Below, one piece after another: positions 47,543 through 58,514 of a stretch of DNA of 64,000 nt. The notes beneath the pieces were generated by a model, which had not been told where the DNA came from, searched no databases, and worked only from the letters and a program-made list of their open reading frames with translations. The stretch covers positions 124,001 to 188,000 of the forward strand of contig JAEVLN010000042.1 of NCBI GenBank assembly GCA_018350325.1. Reading direction: 5' to 3'. Positions within the stretch are counted from its first letter, which is position 1; each line of letters starts with the position of its first letter. Position numbers and translations under genes: made by a program. This DNA comes from Globodera rostochiensis (lineage: Eukaryota > Nematoda > Chromadorea > Rhabditida > Heteroderidae).

Positions 47543-47696
47543 GATGGGATGCCGGCATTTGATGTCGGCGACGTCGTCGGCTGCGGCCTCAATTTGGCAA
47601 CGTGCCAAATCATTTACAAAACGGCGAGCGTTTGGGTGAGAATGAATAAGAATATTTCTGGCGTTTTGTCCACAAAAAATTCAAACTTATCAATAG

Positions 47697-47802
47697 TAGA
47701 GATCGGACCGATCGAGATTCTCGATCGAAAAATTTTGGCTCGACCGAAATTTTTTCGAGATTCTCGATCGGAATCTCGAACGTTCCTCAATTCCGATTTT
47801 TA
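47697..47802. mobile_element. Small hAT-like MITE in SPRY pseudogene intron
   Basis: Starts TAGAGATCGGACCG and ends CCGATTTTTA (imperfect inverted repeat), with exact 8-bp duplications ATCAATAG (47689-47696, 47803-47810). 106 bp. Confidence 0.75.
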
Positions 47803-48759
47803 ATCAATAGAGAGCGGCTTTGTATACATACATAGACTAAAAAACGTCAATTATGGGCTTTTCGGAAAATGTCTAAATGAGAAAGAATAAAAATTTTTCT
47901 GGCGTTTTGGAAATCCAGATCCCTTCAGAAATTTAGATGTCAGTCTCTCTACTACGTAGAGTCCGGTAAAAAATAAATACAAATTGCGGGAACGAGAATT
48001 TCAAAAAGTTGCGGGACGAGATTCCCGCATTTTTCCTGAACTTTGGCCAGTATTTTCTACATTCTTATCTTATTTGTTGAAAGCAAGCCTTTTAGACTTT
48101 GTGCCCGGATAATTTCCATTTTTGAAATTACTAATTAAAATTTTATGAAAAATCAAATTTTTCAATTTCTTCCAAAATGCGGGAACGCGAAAACGACTAA
48201 AATAAAAATTGTGCTAACGGGTAATAAGTGCGGGACGGTAATCCCCCCGCGGGTCTCTACTCTCTACAGAATTGTTCAGTTTATTATTTTGCAATTTAAA
48301 TTTATTTTTTTTATTGTTTTTGATTACTTTTGCAGACACCGCCAATTTGTTTGTTGATTCTGCCACCGATTTGTTCCTTTCGGCGTTCTCTCCTGTCGAC
48401 GAAATTGAAGCTAACTTTGGACCAAACTTCAAATTCAATATTGTCGATGGCATTGGAAAAATAATAACTTTATGATTATTGTTGTTGAAGATTAAACCGA
48501 TCAGTTTTATCCATTAATCACTTTATTTTTAATTACTTTTTGATCAATATCCAATTGAGTTAAATAAAATTTTTGTCACCGGCGGCGCTAATACTTTTGT
48601 TGTCGGGCCCAAATTAGTGCGGCAACTTTAGAGCAAGCTACAAATTCATTAGTAACAGTTGCTGAACTGGGTTGAATTTGCTAATGCTAATCAGGGAGCT
48701 CAATTTGCCTTTGGCAAACGCCAGAAATTTGCCATATTTCCGCACTTGCCATACTGGCA

Positions 48760-48990
48760 TAAAAATGCCATAATTTGACCCGTCGATTTGTTTTTTGTTT
48801 AAATTCCTTAAAGAAAACTGCCATAAAAATGCCATAATTTGACCCGTCGATTTGTTTTTTGTTTAAATTCTTTAAAGAAAACTGTCATAAAAATGCCATA
48901 ATTTGACCCCTCGATTTGTTTTTTTTTTTAATTCCTTAAAGAAAACTGCCATAATTTGACCCGTCAATGCCATGAAAAAATGCCATTATT
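48760..48990. repeat. ~63-bp tandem repeat, 3-4 copies
   Basis: Units of GCCATAATTTGACCCGTCGA, TTTGTTTTTTGTTTAAATTC, CTTAAAGAAAACTGCCATAA. Confidence 0.9.
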
Positions 48991-50509
48991 TTTGGAACCG
49001 GTTGCCATCTTTTCTCGCTGATGAGTTGATCTCCTTAATGCTAATGAACCATAATTATGTGCTGCTGTGTTGCCTTTTTCCTATCAACAGCAGCAGAAGC
49101 AACAGAAACATCGCCAGCGGGGCGAACGCAATCAATGAATGAATGAATGAACACGGACATGTTTCATTTTTCGGTGCGTTCATCGCGCGCAATCGCTGAT
49201 CAATTTTTTTTTTTTTTTGTTGGGTGAATGGAAGAAAAAGGCGGCGGCTGGCGAATCAAAATCAAATCATTCGTTGTGACGAATGATCGAATTGCTTTCT
49301 GAAAATTGACAAAGAAAGAAGACAAATTGAATGTTGAGGTGATGATGATGGTCGCGCGGGTTGGGCGTAGTAGTTTAAATAAAATTTTACACAAATTTTC
49401 GGAGGAGGCACTTTCGAAGAGTTTTCTTTAAGAAAAAAAAAATGCATTTAAAAGATCGTTTTAAATGTTAGGGAACGAGTTGGGCATTTTTAATTGTTTT
49501 CCTGCCAGTCTTTAGGGGACCAAAATGCCGGGGGCCCGATTCGTAAAGTGCCACCCCACCGACCAGTTAATGTTGAATTTGTATGAGGAAAAGTGTCATA
49601 ATATGCTTTTGCTCATTGATGTTTTGCGTTGTTGGGGGGAGGAAAAGCATTGGTTTAGTGCATCAATTACCATGAAATTAGCTCAAAAACTTTACGTTTT
49701 ACGTACGCTGTCCTTGTTTTTGACCATTAAAATGCGCGCATATATTTTTGTGGCAAAAAATAACTTTTTTCCTTAACAAAGTGCCAATATCGAAGCATAT
49801 TTTGGCAAAAAAAAAAAATGTTTAAAATGCACTCTGTTTGGGGCCAATTTTGTGTAAATCCGCTGGCTTCTCCCTAATGATGTCATTCATTCACATTTGG
49901 CTAAAGCCCCCCTCCCCCCTCCCTAATGACGGCATAATTAGGGAGCGGATTTTTATGTTGCGCACGTCACGAGAATATTATTTTTGAATTTTAACGAAAC
50001 TTTTGGCGTACAGACCAAACCCAAACACCGGGCCAACTACAACCTTAGCCAATTCAGACATTCTTAAAACCTTACGGAAGCTCTCGTGGAGTTGAAGCTA
50101 ACATTACTTAAGCCTAAATGCCTGAATTGGTTAAGGTTGAAGCAAGTTATTGGCCCGGTCTGCTGTATTCAGACTGGTGTCAAAATCCGGCATGCCGGAC
50201 TCAAAAAATGTCCGCAAAAATCCGGCATCCGGTGCTATGCCGGCTTCGAACCGGTCAGGTGGCTTTGCCTTTTACTTTAGCACCTAACAATTCGCTCCTC
50301 CTATTTCCATAATTCTCAAAAACAAATACTAAATTTAATTAATTTTTTTTTGTTGCTTAATTTAATTTGGCAAAAAAGGCGCGCGCGCGCGCGGTAAAAT
50401 CTCTCTTTTTTTGTTGCTTTTGTTCGTGCAAATGAACGATCGTAACGCCCGCCAATATTATGTCGTCACGCTCTCTGTGTTCGTTCGCCCAATAACACAA
50501 GTGCAATAT

Positions 50510-50760
50510 ATAAAAGGGGGGGAGGGTGCGCATTGCCCCCTTGCACTGACTGATCTGATCTGATCGGGGCAGCCAGCGACAATTTTCATTTCCCCCCCCC
50601 CCCGATTTTCTACCCTGACATTGCCCCCCTGCATTGACTGATCTGATCTGATCAGGGCAGCCAGCGACAATTTTCATTTCCCCCTCCCCCCCCCCCCCCC
50701 CCCCCCCCCGATTTTCTCCCCCTCCCCCCCCCCCCCCCCCCCCGATTTTCCACCCCACGA
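50510..50760. repeat. ~118-bp duplication with long C runs
   Basis: CATTGCCCCCTTGCACTGAC, TGATCTGATCTGATC and GGGCAGCCAGCGACAATTTT occur twice, separated by CCCCCCCGATTTTCTACC words; C runs reach about 24 nt. Confidence 0.85.
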
Positions 50761-51274
50761 AAAACTCGAATAAAATGTGTGTTCAAAACACACCGACGTT
50801 TAATGGGCTATCCCCCCTGGGCCACAGCCCCTGGGGCGATCATTTTTGTGTGAAGTGAACGAACGAACGAACGAACGAACGGTCCGTCCCCCCGTTCGTC
50901 GTCTTTGTCGGCGTCGTTTTGGGCGCGGACACACACATTTTTTTTGCCCAATATTTTGGTTGAAAGAATCAAATTGGTTCGGTGAGGTTTAGTGAATGCT
51001 AAGGTGGGACAAAACCGGATATTCATTTATCCGTCCGTGTCCCCAACACCCCCAACCGCCGGTCAGAGCGCCCACAAAACATCCCCCCGGAGGGGCGGGC
51101 CTAATTTGTAGGGAAGGACGCGTTACGTTTCGTTAACATCTGAAGCTAACACCAAAAAAATTTTGTAATCATTCTATCAAAATTATGAGATGCTCACAAA
51201 ATTTTACATGCCAAAAAGTGCCAAAAATCTGGGCTTTTCGTATTTTTCTGAGCATATTTGTCAGAAACGGCTCG

Positions 51275-52330
51275 GGCCGGATTTGATACCCCGCGGGGGT
51301 GGGGGCCGGATTTGATACTCCGCGGGGGTGGGGGCCAGATTTGATACCCCGCGGGGGTGGGGGCCGGATTTGATACCCCGCGGGGGTGGGGGCCGGATTT
51401 GATACTCCGCGGGGGTGGGGGCCAGATTTGATACCCCGCGGGGGTGGGGGCCGGATTTGATACCCCGCGGGGGTGGAGGCCGGATTTGATACCCCGCGGG
51501 GGTGGGGGCCGGATTTGATACCCCGCGGGGGTGGAGGCCGGATTTGATACCCCGCGGGGGTAGGGGCCGGATTTGATACCCCGCGGGGGTGGGGGCCGGA
51601 TTTGATACCCCGCGGGGGTGGAGGCCGGATTTGATACCCCGCGGGGGTAGGGGCCGGATTTGATACCCCGCGGGGGTGGGGGCCGGATTTGATACCCCGC
51701 GGGGGTGGAGGCCGGATTTGATACCCCGCGGGGGTGGAGGCCGGATTTGATACCCCGCGGGGGTGGAGGCCGGATTTGATACCCCGCGGGGGTGGAGGCC
51801 GGATTTGATACCCCGCGGGGGTGGGGGCCTGATTTGATACCCCGCGGGGGTGGAGCCCGGATTTGATACCCCGCGGGGGTAGGGGCCGGATTTGATACCC
51901 CGCGGGGGTAGGGGCCGGATTTGATACCCCGCGGGAGTGGGGGCCGGATTTGATACCCCGCGGAGGTGGAGGCCGGATTTGATACCCCGCGGGGGTGGGG
52001 GCCGGATTTGATACCCCGCAGGGCTGGGGGCCGGATTTGATACCCCGCGGGGGACAAGACACGGATTTGATACCCCGCGGGGTAGGGGACCGGATTTGAT
52101 ACCCTGCGGGGGTAGGGGACCGGATTTGATAACCCGCGGGGGTAGGGGCCGGATTTGATACCCCGCGGGAGTGGGTGGGGGATAAGACACGGATTTGATA
52201 CCCCGCGGGGGTGGGTGGGGGACAAGACACGGATTTGATACCCCGCGGGAATGGGTGGGGGATAAGACACGGATTTGATACCCCGCGGGGGTGGGTGGGG
52301 GACAAGACACGGATTTGATACCCCGCCGCC
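51275..52330. repeat. 29-bp minisatellite, ~36 copies
   Basis: Unit ATTTGATACCCCGCGGGGGT plus GGGGGCCGG. The right-hand end changes to longer units with GACAAGACACGG. Since 29 is not a multiple of 3 and the unit has no stop on the minus strand, all three minus frames are open for about 350-430 codons; I treat this as an artefact, not a gene. Confidence 0.95.
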
Positions 52331-52537
52331 CGGATACCGTATTCTTTTTTGTCGAAGAATGTGCATAAACAGAGATGCCTCCCGTACCGTATACCGTGTT
52401 CCGTATTTTTCATTGACACTGAAGCCATCTCTGGTGCATAACATTTGTTTTTGTTGTACTGTATAAAATCTGTTCTCTGTTTTCAAAAATAAACCTTGAG
52501 AGGTTTCTATTTTTCTCGCAACATTTTCATGACGTAA

Positions 52538-52575
52538 ATGGCGCGCACGCGTGCGTGCTCGCGCGTGCGCGCATG
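52538..52575. repeat. Alternating purine-pyrimidine tract
   Basis: GGCGCGCACGCGTGCGTGCT and its continuation CGCGCGTGCGCGCATG alternate purine and pyrimidine for over 30 bp, a classic Z-DNA-prone sequence. Confidence 0.7.
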
Positions 52576-53464
52576 ATTATTGCCGCTAAGTATTTGTCTT
52601 TAAAGTAACTTCCTTCCACCGCGCGTGTTGCCAATTTTGGCATCGGATCGTCCGCCCCCTGGGGGGAGATTAAGTAAAGAGTTTTGAATATGGGGGGATT
52701 AGTGGGGGAGAATGGTGGAAAGTGCCACCGGCGCGTGTTGACGGCACGGCTTCCACTCCACTCTCGGCGTTAATTGGCGGGAATGGCAAAATGCGCTCGC
52801 GCAGATGGATGTTCAATTTTGAATTAATCTCCCCCCCCTCCCCTCCCCTCCACCCATTTAATTGCTGCGGTTGCTGCGGTTCCCCCCTCTTTCGTCCCCC
52901 CGTTTTTTTCCAATTGATAAACTCCACAAATTCGCAACATTTTCCCCCCATTCTCTCCCTCACATTGTTTCGTTTCGTCGTTAGTTTTGGGTCCCGTGCC
53001 CCCCCCCCCTCCCCTCCCCCCCCCCCCCGGCGTTACACAATTCTCCCCCCCCTTTCTGATAAAAAGTTGCAACGCATAAAACTCTTCCCGAACAAAAATG
53101 CAATTTTTTTTTGCTTACGCTTTTAATGTTTGGTCTTCGACCAGAAAAGAATGCATATTAAATTATTTATGCATTTACATTAATACCAATTTTCGTAAAA
53201 TATACCTATTCTTTTATTGGGCATTTTTTCAAAATTTTGTACCTTTTTTGTTCTCTTTCATTTTCGGAATTTTTTATATTCGAACGGGCGATAAACATAG
53301 CGAATGATAAGATTGCCGGCATCGCCGCCCCGATGCCCGGGTATTTGCCGGCATCGAATGCCAAAAATTCTTGACGGACTCCCTCCAATCACTGTCCAAT
53401 AGAGTAAGTGTGCGGACGGGAGTCCTGTTTCGGGAATGATTTGGCCCGGAAAATTCCCGGGAAT

Positions 53465-53640
53465 CCGTCCCAACTCGAAAAATATCCCGCCCCGACTCTC
53501 GAAAAATATCCCGACCCGACTCTCGACGCATTCCCAGACCGGACTCTCGACGAATTCCCAGACCGGACTCTCGACGAATTCCCAGACCGGACTCTCTGAC
53601 AAAGAATTCTCGGCCGGACTCTCGACAAAGACTCCCAAGC
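53465..53640. repeat. ~24-bp tandem repeat
   Basis: About six units of GACTCTCGACGAATTCCCAG plus ACCG, preceded by variants with AAAAATATCCCG. Confidence 0.9.
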
Positions 53641-53944
53641 AAAAATTGCCGCCCCGCCCGCACTCGTGCCTATTTTCCTGCACATTACTGTGTCCCAATC
53701 TCCAGTTTCAACAACCTGTGAAAACATGAGTCATCCGCACACACATTTTTGGTCACCACAACAACAACACATGATCTCTGGTGAAAGGAGGATCAACAAA
53801 ATGGGAAAGAAAACGATGAAAATGAATTGGGGGGGGGGGGGGGGAGGGACTCTGTCCAGTCACATTTTTTCTCTTTATCGCATCATTTTTCGCCGATTTC
53901 TCCAAACATCACAGCTAAAAATGGTTGTTGTTTTTTTGCACTGT

Positions 53945-54345
53945 TAAGAAGCAACGTTGTTGCTGTTTAGACCCTTGGGGGGAGGGAATGTTGGGCATCC
54001 GGAGACCGGACCCCGCCCGCCTCCCCTCAGGTTAAAGAAACGTTGTTGCACTTTAGACCCTTGGGGGGAGGGAATGTTGGGCATCCGGAGATCGGACCCC
54101 GCCCGCCTCCCCTCAGGTTAAAGCAACGTTGTTGCACTTTAGACCCTTGGGGGGAGGGAATGTTGGGCATCCGGAGACCGGACCCCGCCCGCCTCCCCTC
54201 AGGTTAAAGCAACGTTGTTGCTGTTTAGACCCTTGGGGGGAGGGAATGTTGGGCATTGGGCATCTGGAGACCGGACCCCGCCCCCTCCGGTTAAAGCAAC
54301 GTTGTTGCACTTTAGACTCCTGGGGGGGGGGGGGGGGACGGAATA
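53945..54345. repeat. ~86-bp tandem repeat, 5 copies
   Basis: Units of AAGCAACGTTGTTGC, TTTAGACCCTTGGGGGGAGG, GAATGTTGGGCATCCGGAGA, CCGGACCCCGCCCGCCTCCC. Confidence 0.92.
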
Positions 54346-54699
54346 TCGGGCACCTGGACCCCGCCCCGCCCCCCTCCCCGGTCCCGATGGGGTGTATATA
54401 TTAATGTTGGAGGTGCCATTTCTTTGGACAGGCTCCCTCCCGGGTCCACACGAAGAAATTTTATTTGTTTTTAATTTTTTGTTGGTTTTAGGCCAAAGGC
54501 TTTTGTTGTGCTAAATTCGTAATGCCTATAGGATGGAGGGAGAGGCAAAATTCTTTTTATTGAGATCGGAATAAAATTTAATGAGACCCTCCAATTTGGC
54601 CCCAAGCAAAAGAGAATTTTCATAAAATCTGAGAGCTGTGGATTGCTTAAATTGGAGACGTGCCGGGCGCCGCCCGCACAACGGGGTTAATGGTTTCCA

Positions 54700-55070
54700 A
54701 GTTTCAGCACGCTCCCCCCCCCCTTCCCGTACAGGTGGTCGCCCTCCTTAAACAGGTAGTCCCCGCGGGGCACCATCAAAAGAATTTTGCCTTCAGCAAA
54801 AAAAGCATTTTCAGTTTTTTGGGGGAGTTTTCTCAAGCATTTTCACGAAATCTGGAAAAGCTAAAACGGCACGCCCCCCCCCCCCGTAGTCGTTAGCCCT
54901 TCTTAAACAGAGCCGCAGGGTACCACCAAAAGAATGTTGCCTTCAGCAAAAAAGCATTTTCAGTTTTTTTGGGGAGTTTTTTCAATCACTAAATCTGAGA
55001 GCTAGCACGTCCCCCCCCCCTTCCCGTACCGGTGGTCGGTCGTTAGCCCGGCTTAAACAGGTTGCTGCTT
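54700..55070. repeat. ~130-bp tandem repeat, 3 copies
   Basis: Units contain a C run followed by CCCGTA, GGTGGTCG, TTAAACAG, CCACCAAAAGAAT(G/T)TTGCC and TTCAGCAAAAAAGCATTTTC. Confidence 0.8.
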
Positions 55071-55529
55071 TTTCGACTTTCGACCTTGCCCCTCTAGGCG
55101 CCCTATCAATTTGCCTAAACATCTGTCAGCGCGGGGTCACCCCACCAAATTCGGGGGAAATCCCCCCACCCGCCCCATTTCATTATCACTGATTATTATT
55201 GTGCAGAAAAATCATTTTCTGAAATGCATGGGAATGATGATGGGCCACGCAACAAAATGTTCAGAGATAACGTAAACGTAACGCCCAACGATCGTTGGCC
55301 TCTTGCCCTTTGAGTTCCGCAAATTTGTCATTCAAAGTTTAACAACGATATGAGGACACTTCACTTTTCATTGAAAAATTGACCCATTTATGTGCACACT
55401 CAAATGGCAATTAGTATATTTATTGTTCAAATGTATTAAGGGCAACATTTCATTTTTGATAAATTTGCAAATTGATGATCAAAAACAAATATTTTTTTAG
55501 CAAAACATTATTATCCTCCAATTCACAAC

Positions 55530-56855
55530 ATGCTGCTGCTGTCCGTGCTCGTTGCTTTGTGCTTGGTTGGCGTTGTGCCAACCGCTTCAAAGTCGGTCCG
55601 AAGCCATTCCGTGATGGACATTCGAGTACGGTCGGATTAGCACGGGGGACAATTACTAAATATTAGGGAGGAAGCTGAAACGAAACACTAATCATGGACA
55701 ATTCGTCACTGAATCAATCATTCGTCATGTCCATAGTGACGAATTGTCCATTGACGGATTGTCTGTACAGTAACGGATTGTTTTTTTTGGAATTAATTTT
55801 AAACCGTTTATTTCAGTTTTTGCCATGGCCAGCGGCACGTTATCCGCTGGAACTGCCGTTGCACAACGTGGACTGCTTCAGCGAGATGGACAGACGGCAC
55901 ATTGTGCCGGAAGTCATCACTTACCGGCTGGAAAACACCAAACGCTTCCGTAACGGGGTATGCTTTTTTGTTTGTTTTGGATTGGCATTTTGTGACGACC
56001 CGCGCGCTTCATCGGCAAGTACCCTCACCCACCACACTTTTCAGGTGTGCTTGGTACGAATTCCGACCCGGAGCCGAGTGACCGTTGTACGCATGAGTAC
56101 CAACAATGCTAAGGTCAGCAGGGCTGATCATGTTTTTGGGTCTAAGAAATGATCTGAGCCCCCTGATCAGGGACCTCGCAAATGCCGTAATTTTAGAAAT
56201 TTGCCATATTTTCACACTTGCCATAATTTTGCCATCTTTTAGAAATTTGTGAAAATTCCTCATTTTTTTAAATGAAAATACATAATTCCCGAAATCAAAA
56301 AATACCGTATTTTAAAGTATAAAAATTTTTTGTTTAAAAAATTCCTTAAGAAAAATGTCCTAGAATGCCATATTTTTGACCCCGATGCCATAAAAGCTGC
56401 CATATTTTTGGAGCCGGTTGCCATATTTTCTTCGCAAATGACTTGAGCTCCCTGCCCCTGATCAGGTTCAGCATGATGGTCCTGATCAGATTGTTTATCT
56501 GTCTGATCGGAGTCTGATTTTGCTTTTTACAGAGTTATGTGGAGTTCATCGCCGGCTCCACTCAGCTGCACATGCCGCTCCGAACCGTGCACATTCACGC
56601 AGGTAATTTCTGCTGTTTTGTTTAAATTTAAAAATGCCATCCCCGCCAACAGATCAAGAAGAGAAGTACGGCCCGTGGCATGTGCCGTGCCGCCACGCCT
56701 ACATGGTGTTCCGCTCCAGAAGTGATCAGCACGAGTGGGTGGAGTTCCAGCTTGAGCCGGAGGCCGAAATCGACGCAGCAGATGACCAACGCGACGACTG
56801 TGCGAAGGACGGGCACAACTATGCCGAGTCGGTGTTGATGCACCGAACTGCTTGA
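55530..56855 (+). CDS. Predicted secreted protein, 5 exons
   Basis: Exons 55530-55625, 55817-55957, 56045-56113, 56533-56602 and 56653-56855 join in phase; 579 nt, 192 aa. Begins MLLLSVLVALCLVGVVPTAS, a clear signal peptide, cleaved after about residue 20. No membrane helix follows. The mature part has four cysteines (VDCFSE, GVCLVR, HVPCRH, DDCAKD), so two disulphides are possible, and ends with an acidic stretch (EPEAEIDAADDQRDD). Start chosen at the only ATG preceding the hydrophobic run. No family recognised; could be a nematode-specific extracellular or secreted gland protein, which is inference. Intron 3 carries AAATTTGCCATA-type repeats. Confidence 0.68.
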
Positions 56856-58514
56856 ACTTGATGAACAAAAATATTTGGCTCCCAATTTTTGTGTGTCTGT
56901 TGCCGCCAACCCATCCATTTATTCATTTTTATGTAGAGTTGGCTGGGCCCGGGATTCTTGGGAAACCACGGGGTATCTGGAAAAAATTCCCTGGACTAAT
57001 GGGCAAAAAAAAAGAACAAAAATGATTTGTAACTAAAAAACCGGGATTATACAAGGGAGCGAAGGATTTTTGAAAAATCAGGATTAAAATTTCAGTATCA
57101 AAATGGAAAAAATTGAACATTTCAGTACCAATCCCTGTCCCGGCCAACTCTATTTTTATGCACCAGCAAACGAATCTCATTTTACCCATTTTAATTCAAA
57201 TTGAGGATTAGACACATAGCAGTTGCGTTGCTCCCCGAGCCTTCGGCGGCAGGAGGTCGGGGGCAAAAAAACCCCGAGGCCCTACAGGGATCTAACCAGA
57301 TTTGGTTTTTGGATTCCCGGACATTTTTGGGCCTGATTCCGGATTTCGGACTTTTTGGCAAAAAATTTGGAATTAAATCCGGAATTTTTGAACAGTTGGG
57401 GCGGGGGGGGGGGTCAGCGGCGCCGATGACCGCCGCCGAGAAAATGCTGATAGAATTTGTTTTAAAAAATGGTTCAAAAACTGCATCGCCGAAGGGCAAA
57501 AAAATAATCAGAAAATTAGTATTAATCACATTTTGTGATTTCGAAATGTTTCGGGTCCCGGACTTTTTTTGGCATCCGGTGGTGCCCTAGCCTTAGACAA
57601 ATCGATGTTTCCCGAAGACAGTTTCTTCAGCTTGTCCTCATAGGATTGTTCGGCTCAAATTTCACCGCCCGCCTCCCCCCGAGGGGATGGCTGGCTGGCT
57701 GGCTGGCTGCCTGATCAATTCCCGCCCCTCATCGGTGATCCTTCTGCGGTTTTGGGGCGCTTTGATTGAGCAAAAGGTGAGGGGGGACACCCGCACTATT
57801 TCGTCGATGTGTCCTTCTGCTGCTGCTGTTCTTTTACCCTTTTCCTGAACCATAAAGCCCGGGCAGAGGAGAGGGGAAAAGCATTGATGGGAGGTGGGCG
57901 GGTGGGTGTCTTCAAGCTGCACACATTCCCATCAATCCGTCCCCGTCCGTCCGATTGATCGACGGACGGACGGAAATTGTTGTGTGTGATGGAATTTTGG
58001 TGGTGCAGTCAATGCTAAGCCGGCGGCCGGAAGAATCTGCCCCCACCCCCACCCCCAACCATAAGCCCCACGACACTGAGCCAGCCCAGAAGAGCCTCCA
58101 TTCATTCGATTCGTTTACTGCTGCTGGCTGGAACAAAGAAGAAGAAGCGCCTAAACACAAAAAACCCCGGAGGGGCTGAAACATGTGGCCAATTGGCCTG
58201 GCCAGCCATTTCTTTCTCACCCCCCCCACCCCCCCCCCTCCCCTCCGGGCATTGCTTTGCTGACAAAGCAATACCTTTCAGTGAAAATAAAGTCAGCTTA
58301 AACTTGTCCACATAACGGCATCAATTTGATTTGATCAATGCTATCCATCGATTTTAGACTTTTTTTGATATAAATTAAAATTTACTAAACAATTTGACTA
58401 ATTTTTTAAATTTTATTTTTTTACACCAAGCCTTTTAACTGCCATAAGCCTTCGTCAAAAACATTCCATCGGCGTGTCTTCAGCAGCAGCGGTCATAAAA
58501 CAAAAGTCAACAAA
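56856..58514. other. Intergenic with MITEs
   Basis: Contains the MITE at 56934-57152 and a GC palindrome relic near 57418 within a CCGGA-rich element (about 57230-57600). GC-rich frames around 57660-58310 show poly-C runs and no splice context. AATAAA-like signal at about 58285. Confidence 0.45.
56934..57152. mobile_element. hAT-like MITE
   Basis: Ends TAGAGTTGGCTGGGCCCGGG and CCCTGTCCCGGCCAACTCTA are inverted repeats with exact 8-bp duplications TTTTTATG (56926-56933, 57153-57160). Confidence 0.92.

Larger units (their letters stand above)
47183..48475 (+). pseudogene. Decayed SPRY/B30.2-domain gene
   Basis: Recognisable SPRY blocks on the plus strand: IFFELAP, MPLDDCVGFYKPGSYAY, SWGGFWGHEFEGC, MPAFDVGDVVGCGLNLATCQ and, after an intron, TANLFVDSATDLF and EIEANFGPNFKF to a stop at 48473-48475. 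They are not in one frame. The MPLDD block is offset from the blocks on both sides, and the strand after CQIIYK is one base out (NGERL lies in the shifted frame, which also restores phase with the last exon at 48336). A 198-bp MITE splits the coding block at 47345-47542. The sequence is closest in feel to the SPRY families expanded in cyst nematodes, some members of which are secreted effectors. No signal peptide is linked here. Sequencing error could explain one indel but not all of these lesions. Confidence 0.8.
48476..55529. other. Gene-poor block of tandem repeats
   Basis: No exon chain found. Contains tandem arrays at 48760-48990, 50510-50760, 51275-52330, 53465-53640, 53945-54345 and 54700-55070, microsatellites (GC at 50379-50393, GAAC at about 50857-50882) and a purine-pyrimidine alternating tract at 52538-52575. 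An 83-codon frame at 49525-49776 has no supporting evidence. Confidence 0.5.

Noticed and set aside
51169..52486. Three overlapping ORFs of about 350-430 codons, Pro/Gly-rich
   Set aside because: The 29-bp unit is open in every minus frame, so length carries no coding evidence; no start, splice or domain context.
53098..53307. Phe/Ile-rich 69-codon ORF resembling membrane segments
   Set aside because: AT-rich sequence readily gives such peptides; no splice context or family resemblance.
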